The notes under the pieces were generated by a model that saw only the letters and a list, made by a program, of their open reading frames with translations, was not told where the DNA came from and searched no databases. The position numbers and the translations under genes were made by a program. A stretch of DNA of 64,000 bases from Candidatus Thiothrix sulfatifontis. Its GTDB lineage: Bacteria > Pseudomonadota > Gammaproteobacteria > Thiotrichales > Thiotrichaceae. Shown one piece after another: positions 44,526 to 54,093 of this stretch (its first letter is position 1; each line of letters starts with the position of its first letter). The stretch lies in NCBI GenBank assembly GCA_022828425.1, contig CP094685.1, forward strand, positions 2,852,001 through 2,916,000, given 5' to 3'.

Positions 44526-45740
44526 TCAATCGGCCTTGCGGTAAAGGTGAAAACCACCGTAAATCGCCGAACGGTCTTGCTTAAACAGCAACGCAGAAAG
44601 CTCGGCTTCGTACACAAACTGGCTGCGTAACTCGGCAGGTAAGGCGGCTTCCAGTGGTGATTCAGCGGCGGCGGTACGGAAGATAATGCGCGTCCCCGGC
44701 TTGCCGACGCGGGCAACTTGCGTCCACAACTGGGTGAGGACGTCATCCGTCATCCAGTCTTGCGCATCGAGGAACACGAAACGGTCGTAACTGTGTGGGG
44801 CTTGCTGTTCCAAAAAGTCGATCATTGAGCCGAGGTGTGTATCGACTTTGCCCAACTGACTGTGGATAGCGTCGTAGTTTTCAGCTTTGAGGTAATCAGG
44901 AATCGCTTGACGCTTTTCATGATCGTAGCTGTGGCTAAAACCTTGCCATGCAAAATAATTGTTCTGAATTGGGGTGTCACACGCCAAGCGTTCGACCCGC
45001 TCGCGGTATTGCTCAATCAGATTGCCCTGCTCTTTCATCGCCTTGTATTGCTGCGGCGGGATGCCCAAGCTGAATACTGACATTGGCAGTTTACCCAAAA
45101 ACTTTACCACTTTATTGTCAAAGAATGGCGCAATGTGTTCGCCGAAAATGGTGCGCTGCTCATCCAAGCTAGTGGCGGCAAGGATTTTTTCCGGTTGATA
45201 ATTGGTGCGGCGGGCAATCCAATGCAGGAGGCGCATGAAGTAACCGAAGCGGGTTTGGCGATACAGCCCGTCACGGAACATATGAATGCGCTTCTGCCCT
45301 AAAATACTGCGGCCTTGCCAGAATGCATCCAACTCAGCATCCATGTGCGGGCGGATGTACTGTTCGTAATGCGCCGGGTTCGTGGCGCGATCAGCGTAAC
45401 CGAAGAAATCGTAGAAGGTAGCGTGATCTGGCAAATATTTCAGTGCCTTCAACTTCAAGCGCGTTAGCGACAAATGGTAAGGGTTCAGGTCGATCGCCGT
45501 GATGTGTGCGGGGTCGGCAGTCAAGTAATTCAAGACATTGCAGCCACCCGAAGCGATCGTGAGAATACGGCTTTCCGATGTCAATTCCAATGCCTGCATG
45601 TCAACCGTAGGGTCTTCCCAAATCTGGTTGTAAATGAAGCTGTTAAACCAAAAACTAAATAAACGTTGCTGCATCCCCATCAAAGAGGTTGGAGCGTGTT
45701 GATGCACTGCATCGCGCATTGCGTCGGAAATACCTGCCAT
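44526..45740 (-). CDS. btaA: BtaA, SAM:diacylglycerol 3-amino-3-carboxypropyltransferase
   Basis: The 404-residue DUF3419-type protein has the motifs FNSFIYNQIWEDPTVDMQAL, LTIASGGCNVLNYL (SAM site), AIDLNPYHL and a C-terminal FRTAAAESPL. BtaA moves the aminocarboxypropyl group of SAM to diacylglycerol, the first step of the phosphorus-free lipid DGTS. It is the first gene of a three-gene operon with btaB and plcP, so supply and use of diacylglycerol are linked. A triple Pho half-site array lies 50-80 bases upstream on its strand. Confidence 0.9.
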   Translation of the reverse strand: MAGISDAMRDAVHQHAPTSLMGMQQRLFSFWFNSFIYNQIWEDPTVDMQALELTSESRILTIASGGCNVLNYLTADPAHITAIDLNPYHLSLTRLKLKALKYLPDHATFYDFFGYADRATNPAHYEQYIRPHMDAELDAFWQGRSILGQKRIHMFRDGLYRQTRFGYFMRLLHWIARRTNYQPEKILAATSLDEQRTIFGEHIAPFFDNKVVKFLGKLPMSVFSLGIPPQQYKAMKEQGNLIEQYRERVERLACDTPIQNNYFAWQGFSHSYDHEKRQAIPDYLKAENYDAIHSQLGKVDTHLGSMIDFLEQQAPHSYDRFVFLDAQDWMTDDVLTQLWTQVARVGKPGTRIIFRTAAAESPLEAALPAELRSQFVYEAELSALLFKQDRSAIYGGFHLYRKAD

Positions 45741-45790
45741 GAAACTCTCACTAACAAAATCAAATCGTGGTAGCGAGGCTAAGGCTTGGG

Positions 45791-45820
45791 AATGACGGCA
45801 AAATGACGCTTGTGTGACAA
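45791..45820 (-). promoter_or_regulatory. triple Pho half-site array before btaA
   Basis: On the minus strand TTGTCAC, GCGTCAT and CCGTCAT stand in direct order at exact 11-base spacing, separated by ACAA and TTTG. The last half matches CTGTCAT at six of seven positions, the others at five or more. The array ends 50 bases before the btaA start. It includes the decamer TTGTCACACA. Confidence 0.7.
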
Positions 45821-45916
45821 TTGTGTTAATACGCTATATTCTTTTCAGCATAGGAAGATAATAATCACTGATTTCACTCATGCCTACTCAGGATATTTAA
45901 CGTCTCTGCAAAATAA

Positions 45917-45945
45917 CCGTCATCTCCCTGTCATACTCCTTTCAT
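45917..45945 (+). promoter_or_regulatory. triple Pho half-site array before olsB
   Basis: CCGTCAT, CTGTCAT and CTTTCAT stand in direct order at exact 11-base spacing (spacers CTCC and ACTC); they match the half-site consensus at 6, 7 and 6 of 7 positions. The array ends 34 bases before the ATG of the acyltransferase gene. With the btaA array this makes a divergent Pho-controlled region. Confidence 0.78.
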
Positions 45946-45979
45946 AAGCTGGCGCGATATTATGAAAGGAGTTTGACCT

Positions 45980-46759
45980 ATGACCGCCGCTATCCCATTA
46001 CCACCGATTAGAGTAGAACTCGCCAGCACCCCGGCAGACATCTACGCCTCCCAACGCCTGCGTTATGAAATTTTCGCTAAAGAGCAGGGCGCACAATTAG
46101 AAAGCGCGGCTGAAGGTATCGATCGTGACCATTACGACGATTATTGCCATCATCTGTTGGTGCGGCGCACGGATAATCACGAAGTAGTGGGTTCTACCCG
46201 TATTCTCACCACGCCAAATGCACAGAAAGCAGGCAGTTTTTACTCCGAAAACGAATTCGATTTGCACGGCTTGTTCCCCCAACTGAAGGGCAATGCGATT
46301 GAAATTGGGCGCACCTGCATCCATCCCGATTTCCGCAATGGTGCGGGGATTGGCATGTTGTGGTTAGGTTTGGCGCAATTCATGGAAATGCACCAAGTCG
46401 ACTTTATGTTCGGTTGCGCCAGCATCAGCATGAATGACGGCGGTGCTCAAGCCTCAGCGATTATGCAAGAAGCACGCGCTCATAATCTCGCGCCTGCCGA
46501 GTTACGTGTTAAACCGTTAATGCATTTGTTACCGGCGCAACCTGCCGCCAAAGTTATAATGCCGCCCTTGTTAAAAGCTTATTTGAAACTCGGCGCATGG
46601 GTAGCGGGCGAACCGTGCCTCGATCCCGATTTTAATGTCGCCGACATCTTTATATTATTGGATGTTAATAATCTGAATACCCGTTATCACCGGCATTTTG
46701 TGCAAGGCAGCTTACAGCGTCGTCCGGTCAGTGACGTCGGTTTGTTGCAGGCGGCATAA
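45980..46759 (+). CDS. olsB: OlsB-like L-ornithine N-acyltransferase
   Basis: The 259-residue GNAT-type protein has the features of the OlsB/acetyltransferase-5 group: RLRYEIFAKEQGA, DDYCHHLLVRR, VVGSTRIL, SFYSENEFDL, AIEIGRTCIHPDFR and FMFGCASISM. OlsB acylates ornithine with 3-hydroxyacyl-ACP to form lyso-ornithine lipid, a phosphorus-free membrane lipid made under phosphate limitation in several bacteria. AAGGAG precedes the ATG. No olsA or olsF-like acyltransferase is in the window, so the second step must be encoded elsewhere. A hemolysin-related GNAT of other function is the alternative. Confidence 0.72.
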   Translation: MTAAIPLPPIRVELASTPADIYASQRLRYEIFAKEQGAQLESAAEGIDRDHYDDYCHHLLVRRTDNHEVVGSTRILTTPNAQKAGSFYSENEFDLHGLFPQLKGNAIEIGRTCIHPDFRNGAGIGMLWLGLAQFMEMHQVDFMFGCASISMNDGGAQASAIMQEARAHNLAPAELRVKPLMHLLPAQPAAKVIMPPLLKAYLKLGAWVAGEPCLDPDFNVADIFILLDVNNLNTRYHRHFVQGSLQRRPVSDVGLLQAA

Positions 46760-46772
46760 AACGATTAACTAC

Positions 46773-46790
46773 CTGTAACAATAACGTCAT
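46773..46790 (+). promoter_or_regulatory. Pho-box-like site before pstC
   Basis: CTGTAACAATAACGTCAT has half-sites CTGTAAC and ACGTCAT at 11-base spacing, each five of seven matches. It lies 66 bases upstream of pstC and just after the olsB stop, so the pst-pho operon has its own candidate promoter. Confidence 0.5.
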
Positions 46791-46856
46791 ATTGCGCGTC
46801 TACAATTCGGGGCGCGTTCTTTTAACCAGACCGAACAGTCCCAAACAGGAGTTTTC

Positions 46857-48245
46857 ATGAGTACCTTGGGTATCTTGCTGACGCTAACGGTACTAGCTGC
46901 CTTTAGCTATTACATCGGCCGTAAACGCTCACTCGCACTGGCTACCCCAGCGAAGCGTGGCGGTAATGACCTGCATTCCTTGCCCAGTTATTACGGGTAT
47001 TTAGTGGCTATTTGGTGCGGTATTCCGGCACTGATTATTTTATTGGTGTGGTCACTGTTTTCTGACTCCATCATTACCCAGATGACGCTGGCACACTTGC
47101 CCGCTGAATTGCACAATCAGTCAAGCGACCAAGTGAGCTTAATCAGCAACCAGATTCGCAATCTAGTGGCTAATGGCGTCGAAACAATTACCGACCCGGC
47201 TATGAAGGTGGCGGCAGAAGAATATTCACGCTTACAGGGCATTAGCAATATGGCAAAAACCTTGCTGGTGCTAGTTATTGCTGTCGTCGGTTTACTTTTA
47301 GGGCTGCGCCTTGTCAAACCTGTCACCCGGGCGCGTAACCAAGTCGAACACGTTATCCAATACATTATGATATTGTGTGCAGGCTTGGCAATTCTCACCA
47401 CAGTGGGCATTGTTTTATCGGTACTGTTTGAATCCATTCGCTTTTTCGGGCAAGTTCCGGCAACCGAATTTTTATTCGGCACGCACTGGAGTCCGCAAAC
47501 CGCGATTCGTGCGGATCAAGTCGGTGGTTCCGGTTCATTCGGGGCAATTCCGCTTTTCGTGGGTACCATGCTGATTTCTTTTATCGCGCTGATCATTGCT
47601 GTACCACTGGGTTTGATGTCAGCAATTTATTTGTCAGAATACGCCAGCCCGATGATTCGCGCTTACGTTAAACCGGCGTTGGAAATCTTGGCAGGTATCC
47701 CAACCGTGGTTTACGGTTTCTTCGCCGCACTCTCCGTGGCGCCGTTCATCCGTGAATTGGGTGAAAACGTGGGTTTGAGCGTAGCGTCTGAAAGTGCTTT
47801 AGCCGCTGGCTTGGTGATGGGTGTCATGATTATTCCGTTCATGTCGTCACTTTCGGATGACGTGATTAATGCGGTATCGCAAGCAATGCGTGATGGCTCT
47901 TACGGCATGGGTGCTACCAAATCGGAAACCATCAAACAAGTGGTATTGCCAGCAGCATTGCCGGGCATCGTTGGTGCATTTTTATTGGCAGCGTCACGCG
48001 CTATCGGTGAAACCATGATCGTGGTGATGGCGGCGGGCTTGTCTGCCAACCTGACCATCAACCCGCTGGAAGCCGTGACCACCGTGACCGTGCAAATCGT
48101 CACCTTGCTAACGGGCGACCAAGAATTCGATAGCGCGAAAACGCTCGCGGCTTTTGCATTGGGTCTGGCTTTGTTTGTCATTACCCTGATCCTCAATATT
48201 TTTGCGCTACACATTGTGCGCAAATACCGTGAACAGTACGAATAA
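46857..48245 (+). CDS. pstC: phosphate ABC transporter permease PstC
   Basis: The 462-residue product is longer than classical PstC (about 320), with two extra N-terminal membrane helices and a periplasmic loop (about 1-165). The permease core follows: GGSGSFGAIPLFVGTMLISF, EILAGIPTVVYGFFAAL and the coupling motif SYGMGATKSETIKQVVLPAAL. With PstA it forms the phosphate channel. ACAGGAG precedes the ATG. It is the first gene of pstC-pstA-pstB-phoU-phoB-phoR. Confidence 0.92.
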   Translation: MSTLGILLTLTVLAAFSYYIGRKRSLALATPAKRGGNDLHSLPSYYGYLVAIWCGIPALIILLVWSLFSDSIITQMTLAHLPAELHNQSSDQVSLISNQIRNLVANGVETITDPAMKVAAEEYSRLQGISNMAKTLLVLVIAVVGLLLGLRLVKPVTRARNQVEHVIQYIMILCAGLAILTTVGIVLSVLFESIRFFGQVPATEFLFGTHWSPQTAIRADQVGGSGSFGAIPLFVGTMLISFIALIIAVPLGLMSAIYLSEYASPMIRAYVKPALEILAGIPTVVYGFFAALSVAPFIRELGENVGLSVASESALAAGLVMGVMIIPFMSSLSDDVINAVSQAMRDGSYGMGATKSETIKQVVLPAALPGIVGAFLLAASRAIGETMIVVMAAGLSANLTINPLEAVTTVTVQIVTLLTGDQEFDSAKTLAAFALGLALFVITLILNIFALHIVRKYREQYE

Positions 48246-48257
48246 ACAGGAGTCTGT

Positions 48258-49541
48258 ATGAGTACCACGATTACTGAAAAAGTTCGCGCTGGCCTCGGCA
48301 AGCGTTACGCACGGGAAAAACGCTTTCGTGCTTATGGCTTTATCTCCATCAGCTTGAGCTTGTTGTTCCTGGTTTTATTGATGGTCAATATTTTCAGCAA
48401 AGGCTTGCCCGCCTTCACCAGCACCTACATCAAGCTAGATGTGACGCTGGATGCGCAAGCCTTGGGCGTTACCGCTGAATCCACACCGGAGCAGTTGCGC
48501 ACTGCTAACTACAGCAGCGTGATTCAAAACAGTTTGCAAAATCTGATCCCCAATGTGGAAGACCGCAAGGAAAAGAAAGCACTGAAGTCACTGGTCAGTG
48601 GTGATGCGGCTTATGAATTGCAACGCATGGTATTGGCTGACCCAACATTGATTGGCACTAACCAATCGGTGTGGGTATTGGCTGATGATGACATTGACCA
48701 GTTCCACAAGGGTTATGTCGATCGCACTGCACCAGAAGCTGATCGCCGCATCAAAGATTTCCAATTAACATGGTTGGATAAATTGGAAGCGGAAGATCGA
48801 CTCACCAGCAAATTCAACACCACCTTCTTCACCAACGGTGATTCGCGTGAACCCGAACAAGCGGGTATCTTAAGTGCACTGATGGGGTCGATTTACACCA
48901 TGAGTTTGACTCTGCTGTTCTCATTCCCGATTGGGGTAATGGCAGCAATTTATCTGGAAGAGTTCGCGCCGAAGAATAACTGGTTCGTGGATTTCATCGA
49001 GGTGAACATCAACAACCTTGCAGCAGTTCCCTCAATCATCTTCGGTTTATTGGGCTTGGCAATTTTTATCCAGATTTTTGGGATGCCGCGCTCCTCGGCA
49101 CTCGTCGGCAGTTTCGTGTTGACCTTGTTGATTTTGCCGACGATTATCATTGCCAGTCGTGCGGCTTTGAAATCGGTACCGCCTTCCATCCGTGAAGCGG
49201 CGTTAGGCGTGGGTGCATCCAAAACCCAATCGGTATTCCATCACGTGGTGCCCTTGGCAATGCCCGGTATTTTGACTGGCACTATTATCGGTATGGCGCA
49301 CGCGGTCGGCGAATCTGCACCGCTGCTGATGGTGGGCATGGTAGCCTTTATCGTCGATGTGCCCGGTGGTATCACCGACCCTGCTACCATTTTGCCGGTG
49401 CAAATCTACCTGTGGGCTGACAGCCCGGAACGTGCCTTCACCGAGCGCACCTCCGCTGCAATCATTATCCTGCTGGCTTTCATGATCACCATGAACTTGC
49501 TGGCAATTGTCTTGCGTAAACAATTTGAGAGACGTTGGTAA
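48258..49541 (+). CDS. pstA: phosphate ABC transporter permease PstA
   Basis: The 427-residue product has an N-terminal DUF3333-type extension (about 1-210: one helix, then a periplasmic helical domain) found in a subset of PstA proteins. The core carries [36 protein letters not shown] and the coupling loop [20 protein letters not shown]. It lies 12 bases after pstC and has the same kind of ACAGGAGT ribosome site. Confidence 0.92.
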   Translation: MSTTITEKVRAGLGKRYAREKRFRAYGFISISLSLLFLVLLMVNIFSKGLPAFTSTYIKLDVTLDAQALGVTAESTPEQLRTANYSSVIQNSLQNLIPNVEDRKEKKALKSLVSGDAAYELQRMVLADPTLIGTNQSVWVLADDDIDQFHKGYVDRTAPEADRRIKDFQLTWLDKLEAEDRLTSKFNTTFFTNGDSREPEQAGILSALMGSIYTMSLTLLFSFPIGVMAAIYLEEFAPKNNWFVDFIEVNINNLAAVPSIIFGLLGLAIFIQIFGMPRSSALVGSFVLTLLILPTIIIASRAALKSVPPSIREAALGVGASKTQSVFHHVVPLAMPGILTGTIIGMAHAVGESAPLLMVGMVAFIVDVPGGITDPATILPVQIYLWADSPERAFTERTSAAIIILLAFMITMNLLAIVLRKQFERRW

Positions 49542-49546
49542 TAGTT

Positions 49547-50431
49547 ATGACAGAAGCAACTTTGAATGATGCGGCAGTAATGCCACAAACCCACAAACCT
49601 ACTGCTGGCGGTCGTGAAGAATTTGCGCATGAGATTAAGGGTACCATCGGTCGCCCTTACCTTGACGGTCAAGATGCGAAATTCTTCTGCCGTGGTGTCA
49701 ACGTTTTTTACAATGGCACCAAGCAAGCCATTTTCGATGTCAACATGGACATCGGGCGCAATGAAGTCATTGCCATGATCGGGCCTTCCGGTTGCGGTAA
49801 ATCCACTTTCTTGCGCTGCCTGAACCGCATGAATGACACCATCGCAGGCTGTAAAGTCACGGGCGACATTAAGCTCGACGGCGAAGACGTTCATGCAAAA
49901 GAGCAAGACCCGGTATTGCTCCGCGCCCGTGTCGGCATGGTATTCCAAAAACCGAACCCGTTCCCAAAGTCCATCTACGACAACGTGGCTTATGGCCCAC
50001 GCCTGCACGGTCTGGCTACCAGCCGTTCGGAGTTGGATGACATCGTTGAACAAAGCTTAACCAAAGCGGGTTTGTTCAAAGAAGTTAAAGACCGTCTGCA
50101 ATCACCGGGCACTGGCCTTTCCGGTGGTCAACAGCAACGCTTGTGTATTGCCCGTACCATTGCCGTTAGCCCGGAAGTCATCCTAATGGATGAACCGACG
50201 TCCGCGCTTGACCCGATTGCTACCGCGACTATCGAGGAATTGATTGACGAATTGCGGGCAAGCTTTACTATCTGCATCGTAACCCACTCAATGCAACAGG
50301 CAGCGCGGATTTCTCAACGCACCGCTTACTTCCACATGGGTTATCTGGTTGAGCTGAACGACACGAAAACCGTGTTCACCAACCCGCAACACCAGTTGAC
50401 TGAGAATTACATCACAGGTCGCTTCGGCTAA
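49547..50431 (+). CDS. pstB: phosphate ABC transporter ATPase PstB
   Basis: The 294-residue product starts at the ATG at 49547, five bases after the pstA stop; an earlier TTG overlapping pstA is less likely. It has Walker [10 protein letters not shown], signature [14 protein letters not shown] and Walker [13 protein letters not shown]. The N-terminus is about 35 residues longer than in E. coli PstB. It drives phosphate import through PstCA. Confidence 0.95.
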   Translation: MTEATLNDAAVMPQTHKPTAGGREEFAHEIKGTIGRPYLDGQDAKFFCRGVNVFYNGTKQAIFDVNMDIGRNEVIAMIGPSGCGKSTFLRCLNRMNDTIAGCKVTGDIKLDGEDVHAKEQDPVLLRARVGMVFQKPNPFPKSIYDNVAYGPRLHGLATSRSELDDIVEQSLTKAGLFKEVKDRLQSPGTGLSGGQQQRLCIARTIAVSPEVILMDEPTSALDPIATATIEELIDELRASFTICIVTHSMQQAARISQRTAYFHMGYLVELNDTKTVFTNPQHQLTENYITGRFG

Positions 50432-50444
50432 GGGCGGCACGGAT

Positions 50445-51164
50445 ATGGAAGACATGAACACAACGCAACACACGTCGCAAAAATACAATAGCGAGTTGGA
50501 AGAAGCTCGCAGTAAGTTGATGACAATGGGTGGCTTGGTCGAAAGTCAAGTCATCAACGCCATCAAAGCGCTGTTGGAACGCGACAGTGCCTTAGGCGAG
50601 AAAGTCGCGTATTCCGACCATGAAATCAACGCAATGGAAATCGCCCTCGATGAACATTGCGCCGAAATCATTGCGCGGCGTCAACCCACTGCTGGTGACT
50701 TGCGCTTGCTGATCACCATTATCAAAGTCATCACTGACCTTGAGCGTATTGGTGATGAAGCCGAAAAAGTCGGGCGCTATGCTGTGGAAATGGCAGAAAC
50801 CCCGACCTATGGCGATTTGTACAATTCCCTGCGCCATCTGAGTGAACACGTTAAAACCATGTTGAGTGACACACTGGACGCACTGGCGCGTCTGGATGTT
50901 GCCCAAGCCATGCAAGTGGTGAAAAACGACCAGCAAGTCGATGACGAATTTGATGCCATTTCACGTCAGTTGTTCACTCGCATGATGGAAGACCCGCGCT
51001 ATATCAAAGACAGCCTGAATGTCACTTGGTGTGCGCGGTCACTGGAGCGGATCGGCGATCACAGCAAAAACATTTGCGAATACGTGATCTATCTGGTGAA
51101 AGGCAAAGACGTGCGCCACACCAATTTAGACAATATCCGCGAAACACTGCTAATGGGTGATTAA
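50445..51164 (+). CDS. phoU: phosphate signalling regulator PhoU
   Basis: The 239-residue product has the two three-helix PhoU repeats, with metal-cluster-type motifs EINAMEIALDEHC, DLERIGDEAEKVGRYAVEM and SLERIGDHSKNICEYVIYL. PhoU transmits Pst status to PhoR and keeps the Pho response off when phosphate is present. It lies 13 bases after pstB. Confidence 0.95.
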   Translation: MEDMNTTQHTSQKYNSELEEARSKLMTMGGLVESQVINAIKALLERDSALGEKVAYSDHEINAMEIALDEHCAEIIARRQPTAGDLRLLITIIKVITDLERIGDEAEKVGRYAVEMAETPTYGDLYNSLRHLSEHVKTMLSDTLDALARLDVAQAMQVVKNDQQVDDEFDAISRQLFTRMMEDPRYIKDSLNVTWCARSLERIGDHSKNICEYVIYLVKGKDVRHTNLDNIRETLLMGD

Positions 51165-51173
51165 GTTACCCGC

Positions 51174-51875
51174 ATGAAGAAACGCATTCTGTGCATTGAA
51201 GACGAAGCCGCGATTCGTTCCATGATCCGCTTTTCATTAGAGCGGGAAGGTTTCACGGTACAAGAAGCCGCTGATGCGCGGACGGCGCGTGATATGGCAG
51301 CAGACCAGTCGCCCGACTTAATGTTGGTCGACTGGATGCTGCCCGATCTTTCTGGTCCCGAACTCATTCGACGTTTTCGCAGCGACCCGCTGACCCGCGA
51401 CATTCCGATCATTATGCTCACCGCCAAAAGCGAAGAGGATGACATGATTCACGGGCTGGATGCCGGTGCAGATGATTACCTGATCAAACCCGTTTCACTC
51501 AAATCGCTGAGTGCGCGAATCAAAGCCTTATTGCGGCGCACCGACGGTTTCGACGAACAGCGGGTGATCAACGCCGGACGCTTGCAACTCAACCAAAATG
51601 CGCACCAATTGCGCATTGATGGCACACCCGTGCATCTCGGCACGACCGAATACCGCCTGCTGGAATTTTTCATGCAGCACCCCGAAAAAGTCTATTCCCG
51701 TGCTCAATTGCTGGATTTTGTCTGGGGTCAAAATACCTATATCGAAGAACGCACCGTTGATGTGCATGTGCTACGTTTACGCAAAACATTAAAGACCTAC
51801 GCCGCTGATAACGTGATTCAAACGGTGCGGGGTGCAGGTTATTTATTCAGTGCAGTCGAATCGACAGGTGATTGA
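51174..51875 (+). CDS. phoB: phosphate regulon response regulator PhoB
   Basis: The 233-residue OmpR-type regulator has a receiver domain (acidic ED at 9-10, phosphoacceptor Asp53 in VDWMLPD, then MLTAKSEEDD) and a winged-helix domain (TEYRLLEFFMQHPEKVYSRA, RTVDVHVLRLRKTL). It is the expected binder of the 11-bp-spaced boxes listed here. It overlaps phoR by one base in TGATG. Confidence 0.95.
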   Translation: MKKRILCIEDEAAIRSMIRFSLEREGFTVQEAADARTARDMAADQSPDLMLVDWMLPDLSGPELIRRFRSDPLTRDIPIIMLTAKSEEDDMIHGLDAGADDYLIKPVSLKSLSARIKALLRRTDGFDEQRVINAGRLQLNQNAHQLRIDGTPVHLGTTEYRLLEFFMQHPEKVYSRAQLLDFVWGQNTYIEERTVDVHVLRLRKTLKTYAADNVIQTVRGAGYLFSAVESTGD

Positions 51876-53170
51876 TGCCCAATAATTATTGGAGTGTAGA
51901 ACGCTACCGCTTGGCTATCGTGATAGGCGGCGGTTTTCTGCTCGCATGGTTAACGCCTTACCCGTTCCCCCTCATGGTGCTGATCCTGCTAGGTTACATT
52001 GGCTGGATGCTGCACAAACTCTATCAACTGCAACGCTGGCTGACCAACGGGCAAAAACCCGAAGAAATGCCCGACAGTGATGGTGCGTGGGAACAAATTG
52101 CGTATTTGTTCCAAAAATCCCAACAAAAAAGCCTGGAACGTAAACGCAAGCAGCAAGAATTGCTGACACGTTTTGATAACGTCCTTTCCGCTTTGCCCGA
52201 TGCAGCGGTGTTACTGGATGCCGATAATCACATTCAGTGGGCTAACAAATCAGCAGCGAAATTGCTTAATATCCGCGATACGGTTGATCGGGGTAAGCGC
52301 GTGGATACGTTGCTGCGTCACCCCGAACTGCATAAATTGCTGGAAGAAAACAGCGACCGCAAAATCACGTTTCCCTCATTGCGCAACAGCAACCTGACGT
52401 TGCGAGCGCGATTATTGCCGTTGCAAGGCGGCTCGCGGGTCTTGAGTGTGCGCGATATTAGCGAAGGCATACAGTTGCAAAAAACCCGTAAAGCGTTCAT
52501 TGCTAACGCTTCGCACGAATTGCGCACACCACTGACCGTATTAACCGGCTACATCGAATTATTTGAGCAAGACCCGGAATTGCCCGAATACTTGCAATCA
52601 CCGCTGCAACAATCCCGCGAACAAGCCGCGCGGATGCAGCAAATCATCAGCGACATGCTGGCCTTGTCCCGGCTGGAAAGTCAGGAAACCACCCCGCTAA
52701 TGGGCAATCGGGTCGATGTGCCTGCGATGTTGGAAAGCAGTATTCAAGCGATCAGCGACACTTTAGCCAGCGATACGCACTGGCTGGAAACCCAAATCGA
52801 ACCCGATTTGTGCGTGTGCGGTTCCGAAAAAGACATCCATAGCGTCATTACTAATCTGCTGGCCAATGCGGTAAAACACACCCCTGCGGGCACCACCATC
52901 CGTATTCATTGGGAAAGCAACGACGACGGTCAAGCGTGCTTGAGTATCATCGACAACGGCCCTGGCATTCCTGAGAAGCACTTGCCGCACTTGACCGAAC
53001 GCTTTTACCGCGTGGATGAAGGGCGTTCGCGTGCCAGCGGCGGCACAGGCTTGGGCTTGGCGATTGTGAAGCATGTGATGCAATGGCATAACGGCAAGCT
53101 GACGATTACCAGCAAGCCGGGGAATACCGAGTTCAAAGCGTGTTTTCCAGCGAAACGGGTGTTGGATTAA
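51875..53170 (+). CDS. phoR: phosphate regulon sensor kinase PhoR
   Basis: The 431-residue product starts at the ATG overlapping the phoB stop. Two N-terminal membrane helices without a large periplasmic domain are followed by a PAS domain (about 95-195, ALPDAAVLLDADNHIQWANK), the H-box NASHELRTPLTVL, N-box LLANAVKHTP and G-boxes DNGPGIPE and GTGLGLAIV. It phosphorylates PhoB when Pst transport falls. Confidence 0.94.
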   Translation: MPNNYWSVERYRLAIVIGGGFLLAWLTPYPFPLMVLILLGYIGWMLHKLYQLQRWLTNGQKPEEMPDSDGAWEQIAYLFQKSQQKSLERKRKQQELLTRFDNVLSALPDAAVLLDADNHIQWANKSAAKLLNIRDTVDRGKRVDTLLRHPELHKLLEENSDRKITFPSLRNSNLTLRARLLPLQGGSRVLSVRDISEGIQLQKTRKAFIANASHELRTPLTVLTGYIELFEQDPELPEYLQSPLQQSREQAARMQQIISDMLALSRLESQETTPLMGNRVDVPAMLESSIQAISDTLASDTHWLETQIEPDLCVCGSEKDIHSVITNLLANAVKHTPAGTTIRIHWESNDDGQACLSIIDNGPGIPEKHLPHLTERFYRVDEGRSRASGGTGLGLAIVKHVMQWHNGKLTITSKPGNTEFKACFPAKRVLD

Positions 53171-53241
53171 GCTGAAGATAATCACTCATGCCACTGGCGA
53201 AGCAAGCTGACATCCAGCCCTTCCTCACGGAAGATGTATCA

Positions 53242-53979
53242 TTAACACTCCAATGTCATGCTGTCGGCATCCACACGCAAAAAACTGCCTTTGGCTTCGT
53301 GCCAGTCGCCCAATACTACCCGCTGTGCTGGCAAACTATCCAGCACGAAATCGTGTACAGCAGGGCGGTGGGTATGCCCGTGAATCATCCGCGTGACCCC
53401 CGCTGCCCGCAACCTGGCTTCCACCGCTGGCTGATTCACATCCAGAATCGCCTCCGCTTTGCCCTGCATACTCATCCGGCTTTGCGCCCGCATCGCTTCC
53501 GCTTGACGGATACGTTCTGCTAAGGGCAAGGCAAGAAATTGCTGCTGCCATTGCGGGTTACGGAACAGCTTACGAACCTGCTGGTATTCGACATCATCGG
53601 TACACAGGGTATCGCCGTGCAATAACAAGGTAGGCGTGCCGTACAGGTCGATGAGATGCTGTTCGGGCAGCAAGGTGCAGCCTGTCACTTCAGCAAATTG
53701 CGCTCCCACCAAAAAATCGCGGTTGCCGTGTTGGAAATACAATTTCACCCCACTACCGCTCACCTGCCGCAAACCGGACACCACCGGCTGCAACACTGCC
53801 GCCTCCGGCGTCGCTAAGGCATCATCGCCGACCCAATATTCAAACAGATCACCCAGGATATAGAGCGCATCCGCCCTGCCCTCAATCTGTTTCAATAAAT
53901 CGAGCAGCAACCGAATGGCGCCGGGGCGGGTAGCATCTAAATGCAAATCGGCAATAAACCAGCTTGACATACGCATCAT
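53242..53979 (-). CDS. lpxH: UDP-2,3-diacylglucosamine diphosphatase LpxH
   Basis: The 245-residue product has WFIADLHLDA, ILGDLFEYWVGDD, FQHGNRDFLVG, LLHGDTLCTDD and MIHGHTHRPAVH, the metal-binding and family motifs of LpxH. It cleaves UDP-diacylglucosamine to lipid X in lipid A synthesis on the inner membrane, and so shows that the host has an outer membrane. Four Met codons near the start leave the exact start among 53970-53979. It is convergent with phoR and divergent from the Anbu gene. Confidence 0.93.
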   Translation of the reverse strand: MMRMSSWFIADLHLDATRPGAIRLLLDLLKQIEGRADALYILGDLFEYWVGDDALATPEAAVLQPVVSGLRQVSGSGVKLYFQHGNRDFLVGAQFAEVTGCTLLPEQHLIDLYGTPTLLLHGDTLCTDDVEYQQVRKLFRNPQWQQQFLALPLAERIRQAEAMRAQSRMSMQGKAEAILDVNQPAVEARLRAAGVTRMIHGHTHRPAVHDFVLDSLPAQRVVLGDWHEAKGSFLRVDADSMTLEC

Positions 53980-54093
53980 TCATCCTGAAAACCGTTATTA
54001 TCATCGTAAAGTCGCAAACAATATCAATGGAACATTGACCTATCCCAAAGAGTCTAATAAGTTATCTTCACCTCAACTACCCCACGAACTGAC

